64,000 bases of DNA from Pollenia angustigena (GCA_930367215.1 OV884060.1:211485253-211549252), one strand, 5' to 3'; positions 1 to 9,806 are shown, numbered from the stretch's first letter. The notes: generated by a model from the letters alone, not told the origin. Numbers and translations are program-made.

Positions 1-804
1 AAATCAGCGTTTACCTTTAAAATTACAAAAAAAAATTGTAGTGGCTTTTTTGAGAAATTTATTTGTAAACTATAGGCCAATTGCATTAATAACCGTTAGG
101 TTTCCAGCTAAACTCAAAACTTGGCTTCATAAACATGAGTATTTGTTTACTCATACACTAAATTTCGTATGTCCGTCCGTCTGGACAACTGTGGTTTTGG
201 CGTTCAATGCGTATTTTTTAATTTTTTTTTTTTTTTTTTCTTCTTACCAATAATTGTTAAACAAAACACATACTTTTAAGTCGCCAGAAACTTCCATTAA
301 TATTAATATGAAAAAAGAAATACACTGCTAAATTGGTAAATAATATTTGTTGTATGCCAAAAGACTACAATAACAACAGCAACTTAAACAAAAACTTAAA
401 AAAAAGTCATTGAGGTTGCTTGTTGTAATTTTATGTCAAAATAAATAAAAAAAAAACAATTTTTTTTTTGTTAATACATATTTTCATTTGGCAAAAGCTG
501 TAATCAAAGCTATTGCGTTTTCTTTAATCAACTGAAATCAAGCGACATCGGGCGGTAGTTAAAGTAAACTGAAATTTGCCGCTTAAAAGTTGTCGTTATT
601 TAAAAAAAAAAAATAATTAAAAATATGTTGAAAGTATGCATTTTTTTGAAAGAAGTTTAAATCATTTGATAAAAAAAAAATCCCAAAAAATACAATTTCC
701 AAAAAAAATTTGCTATTTTTTAAGAAGCTCTTAACAAATTCACTGTGTTTACGAAAATTTTGGAAAAAAAATTTTGTTTTTAGAAAAAAATTGCTATTTT
801 AAAG
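1..804. other. AT-rich non-coding DNA
   Basis: This stretch is A/T-rich and has a long poly-T run near 222-239 and several poly-A runs. I see no coding similarity, no tandem array and no clear inverted repeat. It probably belongs to the intron or intergenic background into which the mariner-like element at 807 inserted. Confidence 0.6.
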
Positions 805-806
805 TA

Positions 807-2072
807 TTGGTTAAATTTCAAGGGCCGATGTTGATTTTGAATAAAACACAAACTATTTAGGAAATTATTGTAATTTTATTTTATTATGATATATTGGTAT
901 TACTCAATTATGTATGGAACAAAATATCGGCCAAATGGGTGCCGCGACCACGGCGGCACACCTCCATCCGATGGTCCAAATTTTCGATGACCCTGAGGCA
1001 TAATGGAGGTTCTATGCCGTTAATGTGCCGAATTATCCCATCCTTTAGCTCTTGAATTGTTGCTGGCTTATCGACGTACACCTTTTCTTTCAAATAACCC
1101 CAAAGAAAAAAGTCCAACGGTGTCAAATCACATGATCTTGGCGGCCAATTGACATCGCTATTACGTGAGATAACACGGCCATTGAATTTGTTGCGCAAAA
1201 GAGCCATTGTTTCGTTAGCTGTGTGGCAAGTGGCACCGTCCTGCTGAAACCACATATCGTCCACATCCATATCTTCCAATTCGGGCCATAAAAAGTTCGT
1301 TATCATCTCACGACAGCGAACACCATTCACAGTAACTGCCTGACCGGCCTCATTTTGGAAAAAATACGGCCCGATGATGCCGCCAGCCCATAAACCGCAC
1401 CAAACAGTCACTCTTTGTGAGTGCATTGGTTTTTCGACAATCACTCTTGGATTCTCATTCGCCCAAATGCGGCAATTCTGTTTATTGACGAATCCACTGA
1501 GGTGAAAATGTGCCTCATCACTGAAGATGATTTTCTTCGAAAATTGATCATCCACTGTTGCCATTTCTTGCCACCATTCTGCCCATTCACGACGTTTGGA
1601 ATGGTCAAGAGGCTTTAGTTCTTGAGCCAATTGCACCTTGTAAGCGTGTAAATGCAAGTCTTTATGCATAATGTTCATCAACGACGAGCGTGAGAGGTGC
1701 AATTGTTGGGCACGACGACGAGTTGAGGTGGACGGCTCTTCAGCCACACTATCGCGAACAGCAGCAATATTTTCTGCAGTACGAGCTGTACGAGCATGCA
1801 CTGGTGTTCTCACATCTTCTACAGACCCGGTTTGCTTGAATTTTTCCACGATTTTTGCGATTGTACGCACATTTGGACGATCAAATTGACCAAAAAAATC
1901 ACGAAGTGCACGATATGCATTTTGATTTGAACGCCCATTTTCATAATAAGTCTGGATAACTTTCACACGTTGTTGGATTGTGTATCTCTCCATGGTCAAA
2001 TAAAATTCGGAAAAAAACTTGGCGTTTAGGTGTGGTTCACATTCAACATCGGCCCTTACAATTTAACCACCA
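807..2072 (-). mobile_element. mariner-like transposon, apparently complete
   Basis: This Tc1/mariner-superfamily element carries one transposase gene on the minus strand. The left end (809-834) and the reverse complement of the right end (2043-2068) share GGTTAAATT, two differing bases, then AAGGGCCGATGTTGA: 24 of 26 bases match. TA dinucleotides lie just outside, at 805-806 and 2073-2074, as expected for the superfamily; the outermost few bases of the two ends differ by a 2-base gap, so the exact limits are approximate. At about 1.27 kb the element is no longer than its gene and ends require. Intact ends plus an intact reading frame suggest a young copy. A second, broken member of the same transposase type lies at 24688-24792. 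Confidence 0.85.
908..1993 (-). CDS. mariner-like transposase (HTH + DDE/D), intact
   Basis: The protein is predicted to bind the element's ends and cut and paste the DNA in the nucleus. From the ATG at 1993 it is 361 residues with no internal stop. The in-frame codon at 1999 is TTG, so I place the start at the ATG followed by GAG AGA. Residues 1-60 form a helix-turn-helix region of the insect type usually labelled DUF4817 (ERYTIQQRVKVIQTYYENG). The catalytic core has D159 in FSDEAHF, D252 in QQDGATCH and D289 in SCDLTPLDFFLWG, with 36 residues between the last two acids; classic mariners have 34, so this is a different subfamily. The C-terminal tail (CRRGRGTHLADILFHT) is also typical. The reading frame and three acids are visible; activity is inferred. 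Confidence 0.92.
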   Translation of the reverse strand: MERYTIQQRVKVIQTYYENGRSNQNAYRALRDFFGQFDRPNVRTIAKIVEKFKQTGSVEDVRTPVHARTARTAENIAAVRDSVAEEPSTSTRRRAQQLHLSRSSLMNIMHKDLHLHAYKVQLAQELKPLDHSKRREWAEWWQEMATVDDQFSKKIIFSDEAHFHLSGFVNKQNCRIWANENPRVIVEKPMHSQRVTVWCGLWAGGIIGPYFFQNEAGQAVTVNGVRCREMITNFLWPELEDMDVDDMWFQQDGATCHTANETMALLRNKFNGRVISRNSDVNWPPRSCDLTPLDFFLWGYLKEKVYVDKPATIQELKDGIIRHINGIEPPLCLRVIENLDHRMEVCRRGRGTHLADILFHT

Positions 2073-2304
2073 TACAATTTTGGGCTAATAGAGTTATTGA
2101 CACAACCAAAATACTTCTGACAAGTAGAAAATAAGAAGTTTGAATTGAAACCGTAAAGGCCCAGCAATGGTATAAAGAAGGTAGAGCTCCAGACAAATTT
2201 AAAAAAAAAATAATGTTAGGTCCTTGTGCTTTTTATATGACGATATGTGCCTACATTTTTATATATGTAGAAGCTTAACCTACCAGATTTTGTAGTAATT
2301 AATT
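2073..2304. other. short AT-rich spacer
   Basis: This is non-coding sequence between the mariner-like element and the first recognisable codons of LINE-A. The 5' limit of LINE-A is uncertain and could lie inside this stretch. Confidence 0.4.
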
Positions 2305-2524
2305 AATAATTGAGCCAAAAAACAAGTGGTATAATTATAAGTGCAATAATGCCAGAAAAAATGCTATGATACACTTAAATAAATATAGATCAATACAAAC
2401 TATCAAAAACAAGGAATTATCTAAAAAAGCAGGCTAAATAAAAATTAATATGTAAAGAAAGTAAAGAAAATTATTATCAGCAGCTTTCAAGCAAAATAAA
2501 CAGTATAAATAATAGTAAATAGTG

Positions 2525-3739
2525 GTGGAAGTTTGCGAGAGAAGTACGTGGACAAAATAACCAAATAGGACGGAGTATATCATCGTATGAGTTTAAAGCA
2601 TACTTCGCTGATCTTCTTATTCCACCGCAAGGCCCTCAATAATTTTTGTATGCGCCAATACTAACTAAGGATGATAAACTTGATTCAAGTATTACCCTTG
2701 ATGAACTCAATAGTGCATTAAAGAATGTTAAGCCAAACAAAGCCCCTGGGGAAGATGGTATTTCATACGAATTTATAATAAATGCCACTGATGATTTCCA
2801 GAAACAGCTAGTAAATGCATATAATAAAACGTACAGTGATTGCGAAATTGATGAAGTTTTTTGCAAAACGGTTATTGTTCCTATATATAAAAAGGGCGAT
2901 CCTAATATGCCAGGAAATTACAGGGGCATTTCTTGTATGAACTGTGTGGCAAAAGTATTCATGGGTATTCTTAACAACAGACTATGTGAATGGGTGGAGA
3001 GATATAATATTTTAACAGAGTACCAGGCTGGCTTTAGAAAGAAATACTCAACAGTCGACAATATATGCAACCTCGCAGGCATTGTACATATAAAGTTGTT
3101 TGAAAAAAAAGAAAGTCTATCATTTTTTGTCGATTTCAAGGCCGCATTCGTTAAGGTAGCTAGAAAATCTCTAATACAATTTATATTATTCAAAGGGCAT
3201 ATCGTATAAATTTATTAAGCAATTAAAGGCAATCTATAGTAACACAAAATCAGCAATATGGAACGGAGAAGAATTATCAGACTATTTTAACACTAACTCA
3301 GGTGTGAAGCAAGGATGCTTGCTATCCGCGCTCTTGGTTTCACTTTATATAAATGATCTTCGTGAGTGTCTTTGGTGGTGGTATAAGAGTGGAAAATCTT
3401 AATATCCGTCTTCTTATGTATGCTGACGATATAGTTATTCTAGCTGACTATATAAATGTTCTTCAGAAAATGATTTTAAAACTAGAAGGTTACTGTAAAT
3501 TATGGAATCTTGAAGTGAATTTGAGCAAATGACAAATAATGGTCTTTAGAAATGGTGGAAGACTTAAAAGAGCAGGAAAATGACAGTTTAACGGAGAAGA
3601 CATAATTATCACCAACGAATTTAATTATCTTGAAGTAATTCTAACCCCAAAGATGAAATTTTCTAAACATGTTAATAATAGAAACGTAAAAGCAAGAAAT
3701 GCCATAAATACCACATGGACAAACTTTATTAAAAACAAG
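2525..3739 (+). pseudogene. LINE-A reverse transcriptase, broken
   Basis: This is the catalytic part of LINE-A. Frames give the linker WWKFAREVRGQ, then a stop near 2641, then an open stretch from 2646 to 3209 with the RT signatures NKAPGEDGISYEF, KTVIVPIYKKGDPNMPGNYR, YQAGFRKKYSTVDN and FVDFKAAF (the usual catalytic-region aspartate and AFD are altered to AAFVK). After a frameshift near 3190 the active-site box YADDIVILAD appears at about 3417. Further on, stops interrupt NLSK and RAGK. The text ends in NFIKNK at 3739, exactly where the next repeat begins, and resumes at 5331. Function when intact would be target-primed reverse transcription. Confidence 0.88.
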
Positions 3740-5330
3740 TAAGAGTGCTATATTCGGCTGTGCCGAATCTTATATACCCTTCACCATTGTGCGAGCAGAA
3801 TACAGAGCAGCTAGACAAAAACTAAATAAAACTGGTAAATATTTTTTTTTTAAATAAGAGACAACCGGTTTTGAACTTCGCTTTTCATAAGGGCCCAGAA
3901 TATATGTACTTTATAGGGTGTAGGATCAATATTGCATATACCTTTTTACCTTCGGTGAAGGGTATAAAAAGAGTAATTTTTGGGAATTCAGGGTTCTAAT
4001 CACTGCAATCGATACTGTCGTATCGAATAAACTATTGAATTTTTTTGCATACGATAGACACTGGCGTATCGAATGAAAACTCGATAAATGTAATGTCGAG
4101 TTACTCGATTATTTCAAATTCAATACATTTCATTCGATATCGAGTTTCAAGATACCAAAATAAATAATTTCGATGAATTTTGCTCGATATCGTATGCGGT
4201 GATTAGACCCCAGTATTTCGGTTATAACTCATACAAATTTCCGACATTTTGCTATATAAGTCATATCCATAGGACATATGGCAGCCCTAAAATTTAGGTT
4301 TTTATAAAAATTTTGATGTTTTTTAGCTCATTTTTGGAGTATTTTGCTCAAAAATTACCCATTGTCTAACCGATTTGATAGTTTTATATACCGACGTGTT
4401 AAGGAAGAATTTTACCATTTACTTAAGTTATATTTATATATAAACATTTATATAAACTTGTAAATATATATTTTAACAAAGTTAATTATAAAAAAGAGTA
4501 ATTTTTGTGGATTCAGTATTTCGGTTATAACTCTGCCATTTTTAACCGATTTGGCAGATTTATATACCGACGTGTTGAAGAAGAAATTTACCATTTACTT
4601 TAGTTATAAAGCTTGGACTCGGGGAGATCTATGGTTCCCGAAAGTGGGTATTTAAAAAAAAAAATTTAATTTTGGTCATAACTTTTTTGTATCTGAACCG
4701 ATTTTTCCGAGTTTTTTATAAAATATGTTCTACTAAAAATATTTTGATATATAAGTCATATCCATAGGACATATGGCAGCCCTTAAATTTTGGTTTTTAT
4801 AAAATTTTTAATTTTTTTTGTACGGGAGGTACCACGCCCACTTCTCCAATCCCGCCCACATTTTGTAGGATGGTGTGTATTGGCAACCTAAATGTGTGTA
4901 CCTAATTTGGAAACTTTGGCTCTTGTCGTTCTCAAGATATACAGAAATAAAAAAATACAACAACAACAAGGGATTTTTGGAAAAATTTAGAGGTAGTCGT
5001 GGTTTTTAGCTCATATCTACGTCATTTTTGGACCGATCTGGCTGAATTTCAATAGCAAGAAATGGTGGACTGTATGTTACATAAATGTAAAACAACCTAG
5101 CCGCTATCATGTCTGGATTATCCGGAAAACACATATCAAACGTAAGACGGACAGACGGACAGACGGACAGACGGTCAGACGGACAGACGGACATCGTTAA
5201 ATCAACTTCTCTTCTCATATCTACCCAGAATATATATACTTTATGGGGTCTAAAATCAATATTGTGGAAATTACGAACGTTATGACAAACTTATATATAC
5301 CCTTTTACACCTGTGGTGAAGGGTATAATA
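3740..5330 (+). repeat. 'TTCGGCTGTGCCGAA' repeat family, copy 1 (inserted in LINE-A)
   Basis: This non-coding element opens with TATATTCGGCTGTGCCGAAT, a perfect short hairpin, followed by TATACCCTTCACC. It closes with GGTGAAGGGTATA, the inverted form. Near the right end is a run of ACGGACAG units (about 5151-5192), then a conserved block around AGAATATATATACTTTATGG. It contains internal ~500-bp repeats (compare 4212-4300 with 4512-4600, and 4254-4300 with 4750-4800). Possible target duplication: AAACAAGTAA at 3733 and AAACAAATAA at 5330, one mismatch. Related copies are at 41626-43075 and 50345-52900. The class of transposon is unknown to me. Confidence 0.75.
3991..4210. mobile_element. 220-bp TIR element nested in copy 1 repeat
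   Basis: The ends are inverted: GGGTTCTAATCAC at 3991 and GTGATTAGACCC ending at 4210. The interior is rich in TATCGA motifs. The host repeat has an empty-site paralogue at about 4495-4530: there ATTCAGTATTTCGG is continuous, whereas here ATTCA and CAGTATTTCGG flank the insert. This shows the insertion directly and gives a CA duplication of only 2 bp. Confidence 0.75.
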
Positions 5331-5698
5331 AACAAATAAACCTGAGACAAAAATGGAATCTATTTTTGGCTGTATGCAGATCGATCTAATCATATGCGGC
5401 ACAAGTATGGGGTTACGGATATTTTGATGAGGTTGATACTTTACAACGTTTTTTTATGAAAAGAATTTTAAATCTTCTGAGTTTTACGCCTAACTACGCA
5501 CTAATGCTGGAAACTGGGGCTGTTAATAACCATATAATAAACACTCGAATTACATCTACAATATATAACGAGAGTATTATTCCATTATGACACCAGTCGA
5601 TTGCCTCTACAAATTACACAAATTCTCCTTCGCAAGGAGTTATTTTCGGTAAGAGAACTAAAAACAGTTGCTAGCAATCTAAACATTACCTGTACTGA
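5331..5698 (+). pseudogene. LINE-A, post-RT region
   Basis: This segment continues LINE-A after the 3740-5330 insertion. It reads LRQKWNLFLAVCRSI, a stop, SYAAQVWGYGYFDEVDTLQ, then RFFMKRILNLLSFTPNYAL and LETGAVNNHI. These are the thumb-region patterns normally following the RT of LINEs (CxSxLxYxAQVWGY...LQRxFxKRILxLPxxTPNYALxLETG). A second stop is near 5588. It breaks off where the TIR element begins at 5699. Confidence 0.85.
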
Positions 5699-7122
5699 AA
5701 TTCTGTAACTTTTTAACGACAAAAAATTGTCGTTAAGTAGTCAAAATTCGTTAGCTAACGAAAATTGTCGTTAAGAGCTATTCTGTAATTAAATTTTAAC
5801 AATTTTTATCGGCAAAAAATGTCGGTAGCTAACGACACAAAAAAAGTTCTTGTTAAATAATAACGACAACAAATGTACTGTTAACAGATTAAAACTATAG
5901 AGTAAAGTAGCCAATTTTTAACACAAAAAAAGTAAGAAAGTATAGTCGATCAAGTCCGACTCTATATTGCAGTATTTGGGCGATCATGTTTTCGCCAGAA
6001 AGAGTATGGGTGAGTTCCAAAACATCAGTAGCAAAGCAACTCGCTTTTTTAAGTGCTTTCTACCAAGCAACCGTGAAAAATGTTACAATGTTATCTGTAC
6101 CAAAGTTCACTAAAAACAATATCGATGCGTACACAATAATCAAACTAGATATAGTTAAACTCTATGATACTTTTTTGACTTTGACTGCAAAGTATTATGA
6201 TGTTTAGGAACTCAGCCTATGTTGTGAGGTTAATATTCACATAAGACATTTTTGTGCCTAATATTATCTAAGTATCTACTACCATTATTAGTGCATTCGT
6301 ATGGGAGCTGGGTCAAATATGGACCGATTCTAAAAAAATTTGTTCTGGTGATTTATGTAGGTTGCGACAAAATATTTTTGGATCTTATTCAACTCAAATG
6401 TCTATAAAACAAAATGGCTATTAATAGGCACAAGCCCCTATTCCGGAAAGAAGTTTTCATGCGGGATATTTAAATTAAATAACTGCTTCTCACCATTACA
6501 AAAAGGCTTCGACCTTGTGACAATAAACGCATATGTGCCAAATTTTATAAAATTATTTTTAAAATTGCGACCTGTAATATGCGCACAAGGTTATCTTGGA
6601 CAGACTAACAGCCATCCTGATAGAAGGACGGGCTTCGTTAAATGGATTCTGACATTGATTCTGAGTTAATCGGTATACTAAAAGGCAGGCCCAGAACCTT
6701 TATTTAAATGTGTTACACACATTCGTACAAACACATAATATCCTCTTCACATACAGTAGTGTAGGTATAAAAAGTAAGAGCAGAAATGTTGTGCTAGAGT
6801 GGCTCAGTCACCTGGAAGTTTTTCCCTATTTATAAAAAGATTTAAAACCAACATATTTGTTTAGAAATATATTCAATATTTACGCGTTTTCATTCATGTT
6901 TAGTTAAAATAAATGCAATAAAGTAAATTTATTTTGTATTTTTTTATTAATTTTAAAAAATTTTCACTTTGACGTTCTTATATTTTTACCGATATTTGTC
7001 GTCAATACTTCTAAACAAAAATATTTGTTTATTTAAAATACAGAATAACAAATTCGTTAATGTAACCGAGATTTCTCGTTTATTAACGATATCGGTAGTT
7101 AAATTCAAAAAGTTACAGAATT
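5699..7122. mobile_element. TIR element inserted in LINE-A, 1.4 kb
   Basis: The left end reads AATTCTGTAACTTTTTAACG and the right end has the inverse AAAAAGTTACAGAATT at 7107-7122. Near both ends are further palindromic TAACGACA / TGTCGTTA blocks. GTACTG occurs on each side (5692-5697 and 7126-7131), a possible but imperfectly placed target duplication. The interior has no recognisable transposase; an ORF at 5986-6207 is unlike anything I know. The same terminus is found in the 125-bp palindromic MITE at 52582-52706. Confidence 0.7.
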
Positions 7123-7123
7123 G

Positions 7124-7509
7124 AGGTACTGGTCTAGTACACAACTCCAAAAACAGCTGTGGATTAAACAAAATATCGATCTTTTAAACACAATGCATGA
7201 AAAACAACATTTAAACTTTTTACGAAACCAAGTACAATGCTCCAGAGTTTAGAAATACCTTGATCACAATAGAGGGCATAGTTATATAATAGATACCACA
7301 AACCCATCTAAGATAACATGGATTTTCAAAGCACGTTGTGGTCTTATCATGTTAAATTACAACGCATTCGGTGTATTGGAAGAAAATAGGCTTTGCAACC
7401 TATGCAATCTGCACGAGATAGAAACTTTTCAACACTTTTTGTGCGCTTGTCCGGTTCTTAAAGAGTTCCGACGGGCGTGTTTTGGAAAAACAACTCTATT
7501 ACTAACAGA
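7124..7509 (+). pseudogene. LINE-A C-terminal cysteine motif
   Basis: LINE-A resumes after the TIR element. Frames give TQLQKQLWIKQNIDLLNTM, then IIDTTNPSKITWIFKARCGL, LNYNAFGVLEENRLCNLCN and HEIETFQHFLCACPVLKEFR. The C-x2-C-x-H-x-C spacing is the C-terminal zinc-finger-like motif of LINE proteins. The segment stops at 7509 in TLLLT(D/E), where LINE-B is inserted; the next LINE-A codons are at 8731. Confidence 0.88.
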
Positions 7510-8689
7510 CCCGAACAAGCTGGCTTCCGACCCCAAAAATCTTGTATAGACCACATCAATAGTCTCCGAATAATCATAGAACAATCGAAAGAACTTCGTT
7601 CTCCGCTCTACCTGTTGTTTATAGATTTTGAAAAAGCTTTTGATACCCTGAATCAAAACGCAATATGGAGTGCTCTAGCTTGCAAAGGGGTCCGACCCAA
7701 AATCATAAGCCTTACTCAGGAGCTGTACCGTAATGTTAAATGTCGTGTTGTCCACAATAATGCTCTGAGCAACAGTTTCGATTTTGTAGCTGGTGTTCGC
7801 CAGGGTTGTGTACTGTCTCCCTTGCTGTTTAACATCGTTCTAGATGTTATAGTTCGCAATGCTACTAAAGCAAAGAGAGGTATCAACTGGGGTCTTAACC
7901 AACAGCTCGAGAGCCTAGAATATGCTGATGATATCTGCCTGCTTGCACACAGTTATAAAGATATGACATCTAAGTTGAAATGCATCGAAACAGAAGCTGC
8001 AAAAGCTGGCTTAAAAATAAACATAGGCAAGAGCAAAGTGATGCGCTGCAATACAACAAACACCAACAAATTCTGCATAGGAAATACCGACCTGGAAGAA
8101 GTTGCGTCTTTTTGCTACCTCGGCAGCATCATTACAAACAGAGGTGGTTCTAGTAATGATGTCACGTACCGAATCTCTAAAGCTAACCAAGCATTTGGTA
8201 CCCTTCGGTCAGTATGGAAATCTTCAGCCATATCCAAGGACACTAAGATTCGTATTTTTAACTCTTGTGTTAAGTCTGTGCTCCTTTATGCATGTGAGAC
8301 ATGGAATACAACAGATCACGTGGTAAACACTCTACAAGTGTTTGTTAATCGATGTCTTCGACGCATCCTAAAGGTTTTTTAGCCCAACACCATCTCCAAT
8401 ATGGAACTTTGGAGTCAAACAAATCAGCAGCCAATCCATACTGACATACTTAACCGCAAATGGCGCTGGATTGGCCATACGCTACGTAGGCCTCCAAATG
8501 ACACAGCAAAAATTGCCATTGATTAGAATCCACATGGTACATCCCGCAGATTAGGCAGACCATCTCACACCTGGCGTCGACAATTGAACATCGAAATTAG
8601 ACGCATCGATCTCAGCTGGGGAGAAATAAAACGTATATCATCAAACCGGACCGAATGGAATAGATTCGTTGTGGCCCTTTGTTCCGAAT
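7510..8689 (+). pseudogene. LINE-B reverse transcriptase, nearly intact 3' half
   Basis: Translation starts mid-RT at PEQAGFRPQKSCIDHINSLR, exactly after the target duplication. It continues through LFIDFEKAFDTLNQNAIW, GVRQGCVLSPLLFNIVLD, the active site YADDICLLAHSY at about 7921, and SFCYLGSIITNRGGSSNDV. The thumb region ends VFVNRCLRRILKVF. There are only two in-frame stops, at 8380 and 8524, both TAG where TGG (Trp) would fit the family. Beyond them the frame runs on through RKWRWIGHTLRRPP, GRPSHTWRRQLNIEIRRIDL and WNRFVVALCSE to the natural stop at 8687-8689. The low decay marks this as younger than LINE-A. Confidence 0.88.
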
Positions 8690-8705
8690 AGGAACCACAG
8701 GACAT

Positions 8706-8730
8706 TATATATATATATATATATATATAT
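8706..8730. repeat. (TA)n tail of LINE-B
   Basis: About twelve TA units lie directly between the last LINE-B codons and the right target duplication. Simple-repeat tails like this are generated during target-primed insertion of RTE- and CR1-like LINEs. Confidence 0.85.
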
Positions 8731-9042
8731 ATTACTAACAGAAATGGTTGTCATACTAAATGGAATTGGAAATAGTGATTGGAACAATTTAGTTACATAC
8801 CTAAAAGCTGCTTTACAATACAGAAGTTTTTTAATACAAGAATTCAATTAAATTTAGCTTTGTTACCATAAATGCTAAATATTTCATATCGACAGACGTT
8901 TGGAAAGAAAACATGTCGTATTTTACTTTTTCTTTTTTTGCAATAGTTATTTCAAATTGTATACATTAATATAAGATTTAAATAAAATATTGTTAATTGA
9001 TCTTATTGTAAATAAAGAAATTACTACTACTACTACTATTAA
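8731..9042 (+). pseudogene. LINE-A last codons and 3' UTR
   Basis: The LINE-A frame resumes as LLTEMVVILNGIGNSDWNNL, then VTYLKAALQYRSFLIQEFN and a stop at 8849-8851. An AT-rich 3' UTR follows and ends in ACTACTACT repeats near 9021-9038, the probable 3' tail of the element. Confidence 0.82.
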
Positions 9043-9344
9043 TTAATGCTAACATTTGCTTTTTATAGGAACTTTTATTTCTTATTTTGTTCAAAATTTT
9101 TTTACCAAATTTGCTATCTTTAAAGTTTCATATATTTTAGAAATTTTGCCTATTTTTTTATGAAACTTAACAGAAAATTGGTTTTTTTTTTTTTTTTGGA
9201 GAAATTTTGTTGAAAATCTGATTTTTTTAGGAAAATTTGCCTAACATTAATTGTTTGAACTTAAAATTTTAGATTTGTGGCCAAATTACGGCTTTCGCTA
9301 CTTATCAACGGAAATATCGATCGATATATTATGCCCTTATTTGC

Positions 9345-9599
9345 GCCCTGGGGACTAATTCCGGCAGTCGTGATCAAATACTTTTTCGATTCGAAAGCAA
9401 TTTTATTTCAGATGCTGTTCGTCGATACTCTAAACGAATCGAAATTATTTGTTCAGTGTTGCAAAGCATTTGTTTAAGTTTTTACAACACTGAACAAATA
9501 ACTTCGTTTTCTTCAGTATCGACTCAAAGAATCAGAAATAAAATTGCTTTCGAATCGAAAAAGTATTCAATCACGACTGCCAGAATTAGTCCCCTGGGC
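9345..9599. mobile_element. foldback MITE, family F1 copy 1
   Basis: The whole 255-bp unit is one long imperfect palindrome. The arms share GGGGACTAATTC, GGCAGTCGTGAT, CTTTTTCGATTCGAAAGCAA and AACACTGAACAAATAA. The loop is near 9470-9485. The family occurs again at 46739-46982 and as a half copy at 23400-23545. There is no coding capacity, so any mobility would need enzymes from elsewhere. Confidence 0.85.
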
Positions 9600-9806
9600 T
9601 TTGTTTAGAAAATGCAGACCTCTTTTTGCTAATAGTTTTATATATTTTTGACATAAAGTATTCTATGTTTGGTTGATTAACGTAGTAGCACGCCCAAAAA
9701 CTAGGCGTGCTGCAAGTAGAATCGACAGTGGCTCCGAGATGAAATACTGTCTCCTTAATTCCAGGTTTTCTGCAGCTGCAACAGCATTCAAGAAAAGGAA
9801 GACTCA

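Larger units (their letters stand above)
7510..8730 (+). mobile_element. LINE-B: 5'-truncated LINE inside LINE-A
   Basis: This LINE is truncated at its 5' end inside RT and ends in a (TA)n tail at about 8706-8730. It is flanked by a direct duplication of LINE-A sequence, TATTACTAACAGA, at 7497-7509 and 8730-8742; the first base of the right copy may be part of the tail, so 12-13 bp. Removing the insert rejoins LINE-A as TLLLTEMVVILNGIG. That is direct proof of insertion and order. The short tandem-repeat tail and the C-terminal text WRWIGHTLRRP...TWRRQL...ALCS suggest an RTE/CR1-like clade, which I cannot settle by eye. Confidence 0.9.
2305..9042 (+). mobile_element. LINE-A: non-LTR retrotransposon split by three insertions
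   Basis: One decayed LINE can be followed through four separated segments: about 2305-3739, 5331-5698, 7124-7509 and 8731-9042. They give, in order, the pre-RT linker, reverse transcriptase, the thumb and C-terminal region, a cysteine-rich C-terminal motif (CNLCN..E....HFLCACPVLKEFR), the final codons ending YRSFLIQEFN-stop, and a 3' untranslated region ending in repeated ACT near 9021-9038. The intervening blocks are an unrelated repeat (3740-5330), a TIR element (5699-7122) and a second LINE (7510-8730). The open reading frame is broken by several stops and frameshifts, so the copy is dead. The clade is not resolved; no RNase H domain was seen. Confidence 0.85.

Noticed and set aside
1997..1999. 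Start of the mariner-like transposase at 1999
   Set aside because: The codon there is TTG; the first ATG in frame is at 1993-1991 and fits the conserved N-terminus MERYT.
5006..5218. Minus-strand ORF with repeated SVCPSVRL-like residues
   Set aside because: It is the translation of the ACGGACAG tandem run in a non-coding repeat.
8706..8730. Independent microsatellite
   Set aside because: Its position between the LINE-B end and the target duplication shows it is the LINE tail.
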